Source: Clonostachys chloroleuca
Lineage: Eukaryota > Ascomycota > Sordariomycetes > Hypocreales > Bionectriaceae
Length of the DNA stretch: 64,000 nt
Assembly: GCA_037952775.1 (NCBI GenBank)
Contig: JBANAY010000003.1
Coordinates: 31,806,001-31,870,000 of the forward strand
Direction: 5' to 3'
Below the pieces are notes generated by a model. It was not told the DNA's origin, did no database searches, and worked only from the letters and a program-made list of their open reading frames with translations. Each line of letters starts with the position of its first letter. Position 1 is the stretch's first letter. This document shows, in pieces, positions 11,864-24,567 of the stretch. The position numbers and the translations under genes were made by a program.

Positions 11864-13041
11864 TCATGGCAAGACAATGTACTTCTCCAAGTGCTTGGGG
11901 ATGGCACCCAGAAGCTTCTTCTCGGTGAGCCACTTGCGGGAGAACAGCCTGTCGGCGTACCTGTACGCGCCGTCGCAGAGCATCGTGACGACGGTGTGGC
12001 CCTTGCCCAGCTTCTCGGCCACCTCCTTAGCCGCCACCACGTTGAGCGACGAGCTGGCCCCCAAGTACAGGCCCTCCTCGTCCAGGCACCGGTACACCAT
12101 CTCGATGCTCTTCTCGTCCGCAATCGTGAGCGACCCGTCCACAAGATCAATGTCCGGCTGCAGGTTATCCGTAATGCGGCCCTGGCCGATCCCTTCCGTG
12201 ATGCTAGACCCGGAGCGCTCGACGAGCTTACCACCCGAGCTCACGTATGAGTGCAGAACGCTGCCGGGAGGGTCCGCGAGGAAGCTCTTAACCCTGCCCC
12301 CGGAGACCTCCTTCAGGTACCTCGTGACGCCGGCAAACGTGCCCGCAGTCCCCGTAGCGCACGTAAAAGCATCGACCTTGCCCTCCGTCTGCGTCCAGAT
12401 CTCCGGCCCCGTCGTCTCGATGTGCGCCCGCCGGTTCGCCGTGTTGTCGAACTGATTCGTCCACACCGCGTTCTCCAGCCTCTCGGCGTGTCGCTTCGCC
12501 TGGTGGTTGTAGTTCTCCGGGTTGTCGAACGCCACCGCGGGAACGGGGTACACCTCGGCGCCCAGCAGCCGCAGCAGGTCGATCTTGCCCTGCGACTGCG
12601 TGTTGGGCATGTAGATGACGAGCTTGTAACCCCGCGAGCGGCACACGTGCGCCAGGCCGATGCCCGTGTTGCCTGCCGTACCCTCGACGACGGTACCTCC
12701 CGGACGCAGCAGGCCGCGCTCCTCGGCGTCCTTGACGACATAGAGGGCCGCGCGGTCCTTGACCGAGCCGCCGGGGTTCATGAACTCGGCCTTGCCCAGC
12801 ACCTCACAGCCGGTCTCCTCGGAGAGCTTGTTGAGCCGGATCAAGGGGGTGTTTCCGATGGCTGGCAGCAGAAGCATAGGTTAGCTCTCCGGATCAGTGA
12901 TTCAATTGGAAGCTTAGCTGACAAACCTCCAGTGAGTCCCTTGGCGATTCCTTGGGCCGCCGAGACCTTGAGAGTGTAGGCGCTGGGCTCAGCAGCCTTA
13001 GCAGCTGCCACTGCTAGCCGTCGCGCGGTGGTGCGTAACAT
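11864..13041 (-). CDS. cysteine synthase (O-acetylserine sulfhydrylase), mitochondrial-type
   Basis: A PLP-dependent beta-replacement enzyme making cysteine from O-acetylserine and sulfide. Exons 13041-12927 and 12861-11864 give 370 aa. The leader ([19 protein letters not shown]) looks like a mitochondrial presequence. Family motifs are [23 protein letters not shown], whose Lys (about residue 73) should hold [15 protein letters not shown], a variant of the usual T-S-G-N-T-G substrate loop; and a Gly-rich phosphate-binding loop at [12 protein letters not shown]. It resembles the fungal Cys-12/YGR012W-like branch rather than cystathionine beta-synthase, since it has no haem region or CBS domains. 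It converges on the gene at 10414, with only about 186 bp between the two stops. Confidence 0.93.
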
Positions 13042-13554
13042 GGCGAATTGGGCGGGCTGGGTGTTCTTGGGTTTTTAGGTTGAAGATCCAAGACACCTGG
13101 TTCGGATGCTCATAAAGAATCCTCGGGGAACGTTCGGCTTTGTCATCGCCCGCACAGCATGAGGCGAGCAGAATCTCAGTTTGGAGGACGGCGGGAGCAA
13201 TTCATGGTGGGGCCGAGCACCGCAATCACGTCAACTGCCGAGGATCCGATGTTCGGCGCCGAACAGACTTACCAAGAGGCCCGTCTAAGTTCAATCGAGT
13301 CCACGCAACTGGTAGTTAAAGAAATATCATGTAGAAGGTTGTCTTAAATCATAAGTTTACTTTTCATATCGTACGTAGATCATCATCAGTACCCAGTCGG
13401 GCCTTGGAACTCTAGCGCTTAGTCAAAACAGCCCTATAGGTCGATATCAATATGCAAAAAAAACACATTCCAGTCCGTCAATCTGACCATTTCTCTCGTT
13501 CCTCCCAGGAATATTCCATCGGTTGCCGCGTTGCTACCGGCGGTGCGCTCGGCG
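13042..13554. other. intergenic spacer
   Basis: This is the promoter side of the cysteine synthase and the 3' side of the RING protein. The small open frames at 13159-13347 and 13434-13637 show no protein features. Confidence 0.4.
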
Positions 13555-16514
13555 TCAATTTTCTTGGTGTAGCCGGACGTATGGCGCTGGGAATACACCT
13601 TTGGCTCCCATATATGTTCCAAAAAACCAGTCCCCATTCATATCCTCTACTTCCTTTATTTCAGCTCCACGAGGAAACATCAACTCGTCGTCATTCCCGG
13701 AGGCTGGATACCATGCCCACTTTGCAGTCGCGCGAGCGCCCACGCCACCATCTGGTGGGAAGGTCTGTGTGAACGTCACTCCGCCATCACTTGAAGGCGC
13801 CGCATGCTTCACATTCTTGGATACAAGGCGCTCCCGTTTCTGGTCACCCCATGGCCATGACCACTTGACCAGCTCCAGACCACGCTTGTCTACACTGGTG
13901 TATGGTTCCGATCCGAGGGCCCGGCCACCGACAAGATCATGATCCACGTAGCGCCAGAGTCCGATCTTGCCTTCAGTGAAACCAATCACAACCATCCGAT
14001 GGCCATTAAGGCATCGCCTCCACCCTGAATGACCATTCTCGGGACTGATTTCACCATGCTGAACCAAATTATCATAACAAGAGGTGCAGATGTCATAGTC
14101 TCCAGGCGTCGCGTCGGCAATCAAGGCGCTCTTGCAGCTGTAACAGTGGTATCGGGTTTGCGTTAGCCCTATAGGGTCTTGGCAAATATCACATCTCGTC
14201 GCAAAGGTGAGCGGTTTGAAGTCTCCGACGCTGGATCCCGAAGGTCCAGTAAGGATGCTCGCCGTGGCTGGCGGACCGGGGGAGCGGGGACTCTTCGGGC
14301 GGTCTTGTGAGGATGACGCTTCGTTGGTCAATGGCAACAGCATATGCGAACATGACTTGCCCTGGTTGACGCAGTTGTTGCAAAAGCCCCAGTCATTTTC
14401 ATTACACTGTTCACAACGCCAGAAGCATTCATTCGCCCAAGCAGAGCAGCGAGCACAGAACATTCCGACCTCAAGTCTGTTCTTTGGGTCGTACGCTGTG
14501 AGCGTCTTCCGGCCATCAGCGCCGCCCGGTTGGTGTTGGGGAGGGACGTATCGATGGGCAGTCAACACGTGGGGTGGCGACATTGCTTGTGGGCTATCAC
14601 TACGATTGCGGATCTTCTCCCACTTGACCCAGGCTGCATATCCAAACCCAAACCAATGCTTGCAACCTAATGATGCTCTGTAGCAGGTAAGGCAGATATT
14701 CCATTGCCCGTTTGCGCATATGTGGCAGTTGTAATGAACTTCATACTCAATATGCGTCTTGCCGCACCTGGCACACGTAATTGATGGTTCTGGATAAAGT
14801 TGGGATCTCTTCCGTTGATGTCCAGCGCTGACAGGGCTGAGAATTGGACTGGTGCTAACAGGGCCCGAAGCCGATGAGTGCATAACAGGAAGCTCAGCCG
14901 GGGGGTTTGCTCTTTGTCTATTAGTCTGTGCTGGCTGTTGTGAAGTCTCTGGGGGCGTAGTGGAGCGGCCTGGTGTGGGATTAGAATTCGCTTGTGTTGC
15001 TCTGTTTGCGAACGACTGGAGGTTTGGTGCACTGGAAGCTGGAAGATTTGTTGGGGAAGTGTTGGTGACTGGGGAACTCGAACTTCTCCCGGAGCTGGTT
15101 GCTGGCCTGGCACGTCCGGCACCATCTACGGAGCCGGGTGGCAGGGTCAGGTCCGTCTGGGACCGTGCTGCTGGTCTACTTGAGTCCGATGTGGGAGGGG
15201 TCGAAAATGCGGCCACAGTTGGAACTGTGGTTGAGCGGCCGTTGCTGCTGGCACGGCGCCTCCCAGTGCTTGATGAGTCTCTGGCATCTAGATTGGCGGT
15301 CCAAGCCGTAGGCGGCCTTCGCCTGTCTTCTGAGTGTCCACTGGCGCTTGCGGACCGCGTTTGGCGATTGGGGCGGCTGCTACCTTGTCGGCCTCCGTTA
15401 CTTGCTGTAGTTGGTCCTCTGTCCCCTTGGCTGCTTTCCGTAGGTCGAGTCGAATTCGAGTGGCCGCTGTTGCTGTTGCTCGACCGACCGTTGCTTCTGG
15501 AGGAGGTTTCGTTTCGGGTCCGCCCCCTTTGTCGTCGACGATATGCTTCTGTGATCCGGCGGCTAAGCTCATCATCTCGGGATAGATCGATGTTATCGAG
15601 ATCAAGCCCATTAAGAAGTCCTTCCTCTTGGATCTGCCGCGCAAACTCTTCAATCTCCTTCTCAATATCTCGATCATTCATGTCCGCAGAACTAATCAAA
15701 GAGCGCAAGGACGACTGATGCCCTATCTGGGGGCGGGCCGCACGTTCCTGGTCGGCCTGGCGCTGCCGTGATTCACTACGCCTCCTCCGCCTCGGCTCTC
15801 CGTCAGGAGCCAACTGATCAGAATTCTGCCGGCGGGGCTCATCCCGTCTATGTCGATGCCCTCCTTCTCGTGTGCGACGCTGACGTGTATCTGACGCCGT
15901 ATCTCCGCTCGACCTGGACCTGCTGTCCCTCCGGTGCTGTGGCCTAGATGACTGGGGTGGTGCACCGGCAGTCTCGCGCAGGCTGATCTCTCTGACACTG
16001 TCGACGAGCCTCCTGTCTTCCTCGTCGGCTCGCCTCTCCTCGGCGGTCCGCTCCCGGCGTTTGATTTTTGGTATCACTTGGTCCCCGGGCTTGTACTTGA
16101 TCGCCATATCCTCCTTATCGGCATCGGTGCGGGCTTTCTCCGGGTGCGCCGATATCAGCATGTCGAGGAGCGTCACGAAGGTGGCGCTGTGCCTCGTATC
16201 TCTCACCGGCGCCCGGCATGAGGGGCATGTGAATGGAGCAGCATCGGACGGCGGCGGGTTGGGAGCATTTTCGATTTTCGCAGCTTGGAAGCTGAACCAT
16301 TCCTTCAAGCATGAGCCGCAGAATGTATGCAGGCAGTCGAGCAGAGTGAGCGGCTGGTAGAGCAGCTCGGTGCAGATCTGGGGTCGGGAGCAAAAGGCGG
16401 GAAGTTAGCAGGCGCCGTGCGAACAGATGGGCTAGGATAGAAGACTGGCTGCCGGTCACTTACAGAACAGGTCAGCTCCCTCTCGAGCTCAAGGCCGGAC
16501 TTTGGGGACTCCAT
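13555..16514 (-). CDS. RING / ZZ-type zinc finger / SH3 protein, probable E3 ubiquitin ligase
   Basis: Exons 16514-16464 and 16377-13555 give 957 aa. The intron cuts the RING right after its first Cys. Domains in order: a RING finger at about residues 16-75 (CSICTELL...CLHTFCGSCLKEW...CPSCRAPV); a very long Ser/Arg/Pro-rich disordered region of about 400 residues; three Cys-rich ZZ-like modules (CARCGKTHIEYEVHYNC; CARCSAWANECFWRC; CDICQDPIGLTQTRYHC with a later CTSCYD); and a C-terminal SH3-like domain (AWYPASGNDDELMFPRGAEI...GDWFFGTYMGAKGVFPAPYV). The RING implies E2 binding and ubiquitin transfer. ZZ and SH3 modules would bring in protein partners such as proline-rich or N-terminal-tail ligands. 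The substrate is unknown. Confidence 0.9.
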
Positions 16515-18612
16515 TCATGATAATCCTGTTTGCGCAGCGCCCTATCCCGGTGTTCTGAGGCAGATGAACAAAGCAAAGCTGGCCTGCGAAGTCAAACACC
16601 ACCGGGCTCGCTGTAGGTAGGTTTCCTAGGGCAGCTTCCGGGGTCTGACCCAGGCCACTGCACTTACCTTAGTAGAAGCTCAACTGGAATAATTGGGCGG
16701 GGCGGTTGGGGCTGGTGCCAAGGCAGCGTGGAGGGGCGGTCACCAACCATCGTATTCCATCAGAGATGATCACACCTGCTGCCCGCGTGTACCAGATGGC
16801 CACTGTGGCTGTCCACACATCATCTTACCTTGCGTACGCATGCAGCTCCAGCGCATGGATTAGTCATGGTGAATGGGCATCGCACATCATGCAGTTTGTT
16901 GTCGTAGCTGCTTGACGGTGAGATCATACGGGCGGAGCTGCCTTGCGCTGGGCACCTCAGGTCGGTGGCTGCCGTTGGACTGCTGGGCACCTAATGGAAT
17001 TCATGGCGGAGAATACAGTCATCAGGACTGCCTACGCCCCAATTATCTCACGCCCATAGCTATTGAGTTACTCCAACCACTCAACCCACCAGCGAGGCTA
17101 TTGACGCGATTAGGTGGCTATCGCACATTAGGTTGGAGGTTAGAGAATGAAGGAAGTTTCCCGGCAATCGCCCGCAGTCTTTCCATCCCACCAAGCCAGG
17201 AGATACTTAGATGATAGGCTCACAATGATCGCGAAGCTTGGGTAGCGCCTTGCCTACCCGCCTTGCCGCTCTTTAAGCTTTTCATATACTTCATTACCTA
17301 CTTCAAGCCTTGGATTACCTACACGCAGAATGCCATCTAATCCGCAAGGGCATGTAAAAGATGATAGAAGTATATCTTTCGTAGAGTGATTTTGGGTCAC
17401 TGTAGGATTCTCGGTTATGACATGAGCTAAGCGAGTTCAATCTCTCCTATCCTGGCGTGGAAGACGATGTTAGCCATCTGTCTGGGCCGTTACTGGGCAC
17501 CCGAGGTGCTTCTTGGCTGTCATGGTCCTATAGCGCCGATATTTGAACCTTGGCCTGCTTAAAAAAATTCGGTGTAATTTTCTCTGAATGTAAACAATGC
17601 TCGGGAGAGGAATTATTCTTCCTGTGTAAGATTGAGCTGAGTTATTCAAATGTGGAATTTGTTGGAGGATGTGAGACTGTTCGACCGTCGAACCGACCAC
17701 AATGAGCAATACGATGTCCTACGGTCATCTAGCTCATTTCATTTCGCTTTTCAGAAACCGTCCACACTTAGTTATGCAAAGAGAGGGGATGGGCTGTGAG
17801 TATAGATTAAGAGAGCCTATCATCGACAGGGACTCGTCATGACTTAATCGAAGAGAGCAAAACCCTAGCAGATGGCATTACAGAGATTCGAGATCAAGAC
17901 AAAGAACAATTTCTCAATCTTGCATCTCACATCTACACTTAACACCTACTAGAGAGAAGAAAAACAGTCAAACAGCCACTGGTGCATCATTTATCCTATT
18001 CTTTCTATGAGGGGCTGAAATGAGGCTGGTCTTTCTTGTTTGAGTACACAGCTAACCATACATTTGACGACTCTCGCATAACCAAGGCGATGCGCTCGAA
18101 TTGTTACAATAATCAAACTTCGCAGTGATCTACAAGTATCGTTTAATAACATTATCACAAATATACTCCATCTAACTTGATCACGATCCTAACTTTTTGA
18201 TATGCATGCCGAATTCGGCGTGTGGTAGGCTAAGTTTTGCGCTCAAAACGTTGACAAATTACCTTGATGAGTTCGTCAGGAGATACACCCAACATGCGAG
18301 ACACAGGCTCTCAGCATGTCACGCAGCATTTCGTCGCACATCAAGCAGGGAGCCGTTCCAGGCCAAGTAGCCACCATTTCATGCGCCCGTGAAACGGGCT
18401 GTGGACCAACCAAGCTGCATATCGTTCCACAGAAGCCCCGACGTCACCTACACCTATACGCGCTTATAGCCAGACTGTCATGTGTAAGGCAGCTATAACA
18501 TTGTCACGCACAAATTGGGGAAAATGGCGCGTAAGTGAATGAGGGGCCGAGTACGTTTCCTCGTATGTCGTGAAACATAGTTTGTTTGTTAATATCTCGT
18601 AATGAAGTATAC
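16515..18612. other. 2.1-kb intergenic region, no gene seen
   Basis: Only short, non-conserved open frames occur on both strands. The left half is promoter DNA of the RING gene; the right half (from about 17.7 kb, A/T-richer) probably includes 3' sequence of the enoyl-CoA hydratase gene. No repeats or tRNA-like boxes were spotted by eye. Confidence 0.45.
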
Positions 18613-19555
18613 CTAAGAGTGCGTCCACTCGGCCTTCTTCTTCTCCGCAAACGCCTTCATGCCGATCTTCTGATCCTGGCTGCCAAACACGCTGTGGAAC
18701 ACACGCCTCTCATACTCGACACCATCCCGAAGGGCCAGGTCCTGGCTCTTGTTGACCACCTCCTTGCAGGCCTGGACAGCCACCTGTGAGTACCCAGCAA
18801 TGGTCTCGGCCGTCTTGAGCGTCTCCTCCATGAGCGCCTCATACGAAGGGAACACCCGCGCCGCGATCCCCCACTTCTCAGCCTCAACACCGGAGAATGA
18901 CTTTCCGGTAAGGATCAGCTCCATGGCCTTGGCCTTGCCGATGGCCCGGGTCAGTCGCTGGCTGCCACCGGCACCGGGGAGAGTGCCCAGCTTGATCTCC
19001 GGCTGGCCAAAGTTTGCGTTCTCAGTGCAGTAGATCAGGTCGCACATCATGGCGAGCTCGCAACCGCCGCCAAGAGCATGCCCGGAGACGGCGGCGATGA
19101 TGGGCTTCTTGACCTGGGTGGTGAGTGATGACCAGCTCTCAATGAAGGACTTGGTATAAGCTTCAGCAAATGTGAGTGGCGCCATCTCCTTGATATCGGC
19201 ACCGGCCGCGAAGGCCTTCTGGGAGCCTGTGAGGATGATGACCGAGGTGTCACTCGACGCATTGAGGTCTGCAAGTGCATCGTTCAACTCATTGATGAGG
19301 GGCGTGCAGAGCGCATTGAGAGCCTTGGGTCGGTTTAGTGTGACTGCATGATTATTGGTAAGAAAACAATGTGCATCAAGGAGGGTGTTGGGAGGGCTTG
19401 GGTGAGCTACCTTGACCAACTCCTGGCTTTGGCTGGGAAATCTGGATGAACTCATAACTCTTGGAGCTGTAGGCGCGTGCCATGATAGGGAGAGTAGACC
19501 TTTGGAATGGGACTCGATGGGCAATTGGCCTCAAACATCGCAGAGAGTTCATCAT
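18613..19555 (-). CDS. echA: enoyl-CoA hydratase, mitochondrial (crotonase family)
   Basis: It hydrates short-chain trans-2-enoyl-CoA to 3-hydroxyacyl-CoA in mitochondrial beta-oxidation and branched-chain amino-acid breakdown. Exons 19555-19411 and 19343-18613 give 291 aa, the usual length. The first roughly 30 residues (basic, Ser/Leu-rich, ending near ARAYSSK) fit a presequence. The crotonase signature is intact: AAVSGHALGGGCELAMMCD supplies the oxyanion-hole Gly and the first catalytic Glu, and FGQPEIKLGTLPGAGGSQRL supplies the second Glu. AGADIKEM is the CoA-binding loop. The C-terminus AEKKKAEW matches short-chain hydratases. Two tandem ATGs start the protein; the first is used here. 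It is divergent from RER1. Confidence 0.95.
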
Positions 19556-20610
19556 GATGGAAAATGGGCAGATATAGAGCCAAGAAGGGAGAAGGGACAA
19601 GGGAGGGGAAAGGGGAGATGAAAGAGTAGAATTTATCGAATTGCGGAGCAAAGGGAGAAACAATTGGACCAAGCGTTTACGAGCACGTTTCGGTAGCCAA
19701 AACTTGAGGCTATTGCGGAATGTTAAAGCTGGGTCTTTGGCTTGTGATTTAAGAGAAGCTCAGTTGATAGCTTGAGCTTCGGCTAGTGACGCAACTGGCA
19801 AACATCGGCACTCGGTTTTAGACCGAGGTCAATGACTTCCAGCCTGGCTCTCTTGGCCCTGATTGGCCGGGTAGAACGGTTAATGCGGGGCCCCGCCTAT
19901 TTCGAGGTCTGGCAGAGGCTCTAAGCATCTGTCGCCCGTCGGTAGTTGCAGTGACGGGATGAAATAAGTACTAACGCGCGTGTCGTTCTAAAATGTAAGA
20001 CCGGGTCTTCTTACCTGTGTAGTTGAGTCCCTTTCTTCATGGTGAAATTGTGTCCTTGATCACAAGCCACCCGCCCCGATGAAAACGGGCCTGCTTCTTG
20101 GGACTAGAGACAGACATTGTAACCACTTTTCTGGGACATCCGTCGTTCAGTGGTCAATGAATTAAATACATCACGCACATCTAGAGCCTCTCATCAAGGG
20201 GCATCTTGTCCTCGGACGCTGTACCCTGTCTCAGGGCACCTTTATGCGCAACATGCAGAGTGTGGCTGAGCTCTCAAGAGTGGGCGCTCATTTCGGTGGG
20301 GCTCGAGTACTGCAGCTGCTCAGGGGGCAGTGAGATTCAGCAAATTGGTCCTGTCCAATTGGCCCCGGTTGCGTCGAATCCACTGGCAGCGCTCAAAGTG
20401 CAACATACACGCGAATATCAGCGATAAGCTCTACGTGGCTTAACAGAAAATCGTGGCTGCCTCATCGCAAAAAGGGATTCCCTCACTATCCGTCCACTCC
20501 CACCTCCCTGCAACGCAACTTATCGCTGCGACTTCTTCTTATACTCGCTTCTTAATCTCTACTATCTCATTCTTTTACATATTTTACTCTTCTTCTTCGC
20601 CAAATTAATC
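19556..20610. promoter_or_regulatory. divergent promoter region, enoyl-CoA hydratase / RER1
   Basis: About 1.05 kb separates the two start codons. C/T-rich tracts at about 20510-20590, just upstream of the RER1 ATG, are typical fungal promoter/5'UTR sequence. No defined operator was recognised. Confidence 0.4.
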
Positions 20611-21372
20611 ATGGACGGAAAGGAGCCCGAGCAGACCCCTTTCGAGGCTGTCTCTGCGCACAGCTCCCGCATTCAGCAGGTGTGTTTTTCGGTCGCGAGC
20701 GCCTCATCAGCCAGCGTACTAATAGACGCCGTTTAGCGATTCCAAGCAATCCTGGATCAGTCCACCCCATTCGTCGCCTACCGATGGGCTTCCACTGGCT
20801 TCTTGCTGATCATCTTCGCCGCCCGCATCCTCGTCGCGCAGGGCTGGTACATCAGTGCGTCGAACCTCCAATCCTATCCGTAGCCGACCTGAGATCGAGC
20901 GCAGAGAACTAACTGCTAATATACAGTCGCCTACGCCCTTGCCATCTATCTCCTCAACTTGTTCCTGGCATTCCTGTCGCCCAAGATTGACCCCTCGAAC
21001 GATGCGATCGATAATGAGATGGAGGATGGCTCCGTGGGAACTCTGCCCACCAGGCAGGATGAGGAGTTCAGGCCCTTCATCCGCCGCCTTCCCGAGTTTC
21101 AATTCTGGTACTGGGCCACTCGCGCTATTTTCTTCAGCTTCGTCGCCGCCTGGATTCCCTTCTTCGACATCCCCGTGTTCTGGCCTGTCCTGGTCACCTA
21201 CTGGATGGTCCTCTTCTTCCTCACTAGTATGTTGCCCCCTGGCATGCTTGTAGCCCTTGGCAATAGAATGCTAACCCGCCATGTAGTGCGTCAGCAAATC
21301 CAGCACATGATCAAGTACCGCTATGTCCCCTTCTCCTTCGGCAAGAAGAAATACTCCAAGAACAGCTCGTAG
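20611..21372 (+). CDS. RER1: Rer1, Golgi-to-ER retrieval receptor
   Basis: A membrane protein of the early Golgi that sorts escaped ER membrane proteins into COPI vesicles. Four exons (20611-20679, 20737-20854, 20927-21226, 21287-21372) give 190 aa, the normal family size. Four hydrophobic segments are present, the first around ASTGFLLIIFAARILV and the next IAYALAIYLLNLFLAFLSP, which ends in the family's LSPK turn. The conserved EFRPFIRRLPEFQFWY stretch then leads into the last hydrophobic pair. The C-terminus is polar and Lys-rich (FGKKKYSKNSS), as expected for COPI recycling signals. All introns are 57-72 nt with standard ends. Confidence 0.97.
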
Positions 21373-22626
21373 TGCAGCCACTGGGTTTGAAGAATATGGT
21401 GTCTTGCGATTGGGTAGCCTCGAGGCCTTGAAAAATTAGGCTGCGCGCGGCATGTAACAGTACTACCGACCACCCCTACCGGTGTTGCATGGCTGGGATC
21501 ATGGGACTGGTGTTATTTCTTTCCATTCATGAAATCGAATTATTAGGAGGAAGCAAATAACACCGTCTGGATGGGTAACGACGATGTGTATCAACTATAG
21601 ATGAGTGAGACTCGCGGAGATGGCGTGGTGGAAAAGCGAATTTCCCAAGATAGCCAGCCTCATAATGATAACCCATATTATTCGAAAAGAATTCCCTGAA
21701 CAGTTTCCAAATGTCTCGCAAAAGTGCTCATTTTCGCATCTATCGGGTACTAATCACGGAAGGTGGGCTGTGTGGGGAGAATCCCTTGTCTGTAAGATGC
21801 CACTGAGATTAACAGGACATCGCAAATCCTCCTACCACATATCTCTCTCTATACCGTGCCCTATAAATCAAACACTGTTTTTTGGAATAACCATCGACAA
21901 CAGATTCATCCAGGAAGAGGGTTAGGTGACTAAAGGGGAAACCGTTGACCCCCTACATATCCCACTCTACCAACTACGAGAACACACCCATCATACCTAG
22001 TGGGCGGTTTGCCAGTTGGGAACAAATTCACGAATATCTTGTTTGGATAAATCTGTGCCCCCGGGAAATACAAACTTCAAGGCCAAGATTAACTTCTCAT
22101 TATTGAAGGCACTACTTGAGTCAGCACCAGGACCAACTCCCATTCACCGCCAAAGACAGCAAATGAAAAGACACATTCGATCCGTATAGAGATATTTGCT
22201 CAGATGGGGAAATCAAGCTCATTTCTAAGTGAAAGCCTAAACGTCTTAGATTATTCTACTTCAAAATATCAGGTCGTGTCATTGCTGAAGGTTACCACGA
22301 TCTCAGGATTCTACCCATTAATGTCCTTGCCAACACTCTGGAGCACTCGCTCGTTTCTAATCCATGAACGGCGAGGCTTTACTCGTAGGCTAATGTAGAG
22401 GAGGCAAAACGGTCCGTTTACTGGCAGTGTTGCCTGAAACATAAGGTATCGAGCGTCATGTAGCAACAACACACAGCGCCTCACCTACGTGCCGAAAGCA
22501 CTCTGTTCGCCCTACTCTCACCTTCCAATCACTCGTCATCATCACCGCATCTAAAGCCTTATCCTTTTTTCGAATTTGCAACACATCTCTCTAATACAAG
22601 GCCAAAGACTCGCGACCTCGTTCAGC
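21373..22626. other. intergenic region
   Basis: This is the 3' flank of RER1 and the upstream region of the orphan gene at 22627. The open frames 21605-21925 and 22204-22398 are short and lack recognisable motifs. Confidence 0.4.
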
Positions 22627-24567
22627 ATGGACGATCAGTCTCGATGGAAAGAGACTGAGGAGATTTACTCCATTCTCTTGACGCGTGGAGAGGATCTAAA
22701 GTGGCGTGCATCACTCGAAAGCCGCAACTTACAACATATGTACCTCGCGAAGGGGTTTTCCTTGTCTTTTCAGAATATTGATGGGATCCGGAAATCGGTG
22801 GTGGTGCAAGTATTGAATACTCTAGTAAAAGATGGGGTGAACTTCGTATCTTGTTATGCATTTACGGAGACTGTGAACCGGAATGTGTGGATCAAAATCG
22901 GTAAGTAAGAAAGCTTGATGTCTAGATTTGCTTGGGCCCAATCCTACTACACCATCTTCTTATGCTTCAACTGCTAATCTTAGCTTTGACAACTCAGTCT
23001 CCTTGCATGGTCTACGCCTTCCAGCTCATCGCGGCTACCCCTGGCGGCTACGAATTCACAACGACTCAGATCCACGAGAGCTACTGTGTTCTCTGTGGAG
23101 AGTTTGGCGAGGCCTCACGGTAGACCATGAGAACCAGCATTCTGAAACCAGGCTTCTAGATGAATCCACCCATGAGCCCACGCAAAGAGCCAGGCTGGCA
23201 ATCGCAACGGCACCTGTTGGAGATATCATCGGCATTGGATTTATAGATAAATACGAATTACCTCCAAAGGCCTCTTCCATCACCGGAAAATTCCCAGTCC
23301 TTGCTTCTCTTTTCGACACTAATCTTTTCGGCATGCCTAAATCAGGCCTCGATGGTGTGCTAATAAATTTGGAGAAGCCCATGCCTGCTGCTCGAGAAGA
23401 CGGTGTCTCTATTGAGTCTTTTGGAACAGTTTGTGATTTTCTAAATCTTTTCCGATGTATTTTCTATGTGAGAACACTTCAAGTTGGGTTTAATCGTGCT
23501 TTATCCGAGTATGATCGCCTGGGCTCCTGGAGATGGCTTGTTCGACCAGCCCTAGCAGAGAAGGAATACCTCATTACCCAAGGTTATATTGAGGAATGGT
23601 CTATGAAATTGGACGGCTTTGGAAGTCTGGAGTCGGTGATGAATTCGGATTTTATGGCAGCATTCTGGGCTCGTGACGAGTTCCGTCTTTGCGATTCCGT
23701 GCTAGTCCAAGACCCAAGCACACGTTTGTTCCGCCGCGACTTGGAACTCGAAATACAATGCAATGCCCCTCTTCTGGACTTGGATGTATCAGAGGGGTCT
23801 CTTCAGCTTGTTATCAACACGCGCTTCAACAACATACCCGACGAAAGCCTTGAGAAATCGAAAGTACTTGTCAGCTCTGCACGACCAGCTTTATTAAGGG
23901 TGCTTGCCAAGGTGGAAGGTGAACAGGATATACCATCACAATTCCGACTTTCTACCGGCCTCGTTGATTTTTCGCAAGGCGCCTTGCCTACGGGGAAATC
24001 ACAGGCATTGTACCACTTGGTGGCAGTGATTCCTCAAAACGAGGATGGGTACTGGGACAGGATCAGAAGATTCGACCCCGGTATCGATTTATTCTATTAC
24101 CATGCTTCTTCAACATTGAGCATCTTGATTTATGCTTTGTGTGACACGGGGTCTATGCCATATCTCAACCAACGAACAAAGCCTGCCGTGCCTGAGCAGA
24201 AGGGGTCCTCGAACACCATTAGTCAGAGCACAGGGCCAAGCGTCGCTACGCCAACTACACCTTTCTCCGGCTCTGGAACAAGACCGAGTCCATCGGTTGC
24301 TGCACCCTTTACGCCAGGGGGGTGCCTCAGCCAACTGTGAAAGCTTCAGCTACGCCTACATCTGGCGTCCCTCCCATCACATCGAATCCATCGGTTGCCG
24401 CACCCTATAAACCAGGGGTGGTGCCTCGACCAACTGCGGAGGCTTCAACTAAACGAGCTAATACTCGGGCACTAGATTACCCAAATAAGAATCAGAAAGG
24501 GGGGACGGATGGCAAGGAGGTCGCCGTCGGCGTGGATAACAATATCAAGCTTCCTACTGCGGTGTAA
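22627..24567 (+). CDS. unknown fungal protein, frame broken twice
   Basis: I do not recognise this protein. Exon 1 is 22627-22900, followed by an intron with perfect ends (GTAAGT ... CTAATCTTAG) and a long exon from 22984. Together they would code for about 615 aa. The reading frame changes at about 23118-23123 (after GEFGEAS) and again at about 24318, in a run of six G. Each break is repaired by one extra base. Codon third positions stay C/G-rich on both sides of the breaks, so the parts belong together. An alternative donor 4 nt downstream (GTAAGA) would avoid the first break but gives a less protein-like exon start. The C-terminus has a Pro/Thr-rich tail with an imperfect duplication around PSVAAPFTPG and PSVAAPYKPG. 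It is either an accessory gene with sequence errors or a young pseudogene. Confidence 0.6.

Noticed and set aside
12251..12979. 242-codon plus-strand frame
   Set aside because: Shadow of the cysteine synthase; Arg/His/Leu-rich text without motif.
14852..15718. 288-codon open frame on the plus strand
   Set aside because: Antisense shadow of the Ser/Arg-rich linker of the RING protein.
17395..17470. tRNA-like GTTCAATCTC box
   Set aside because: No matching acceptor stem or A box was found around it.
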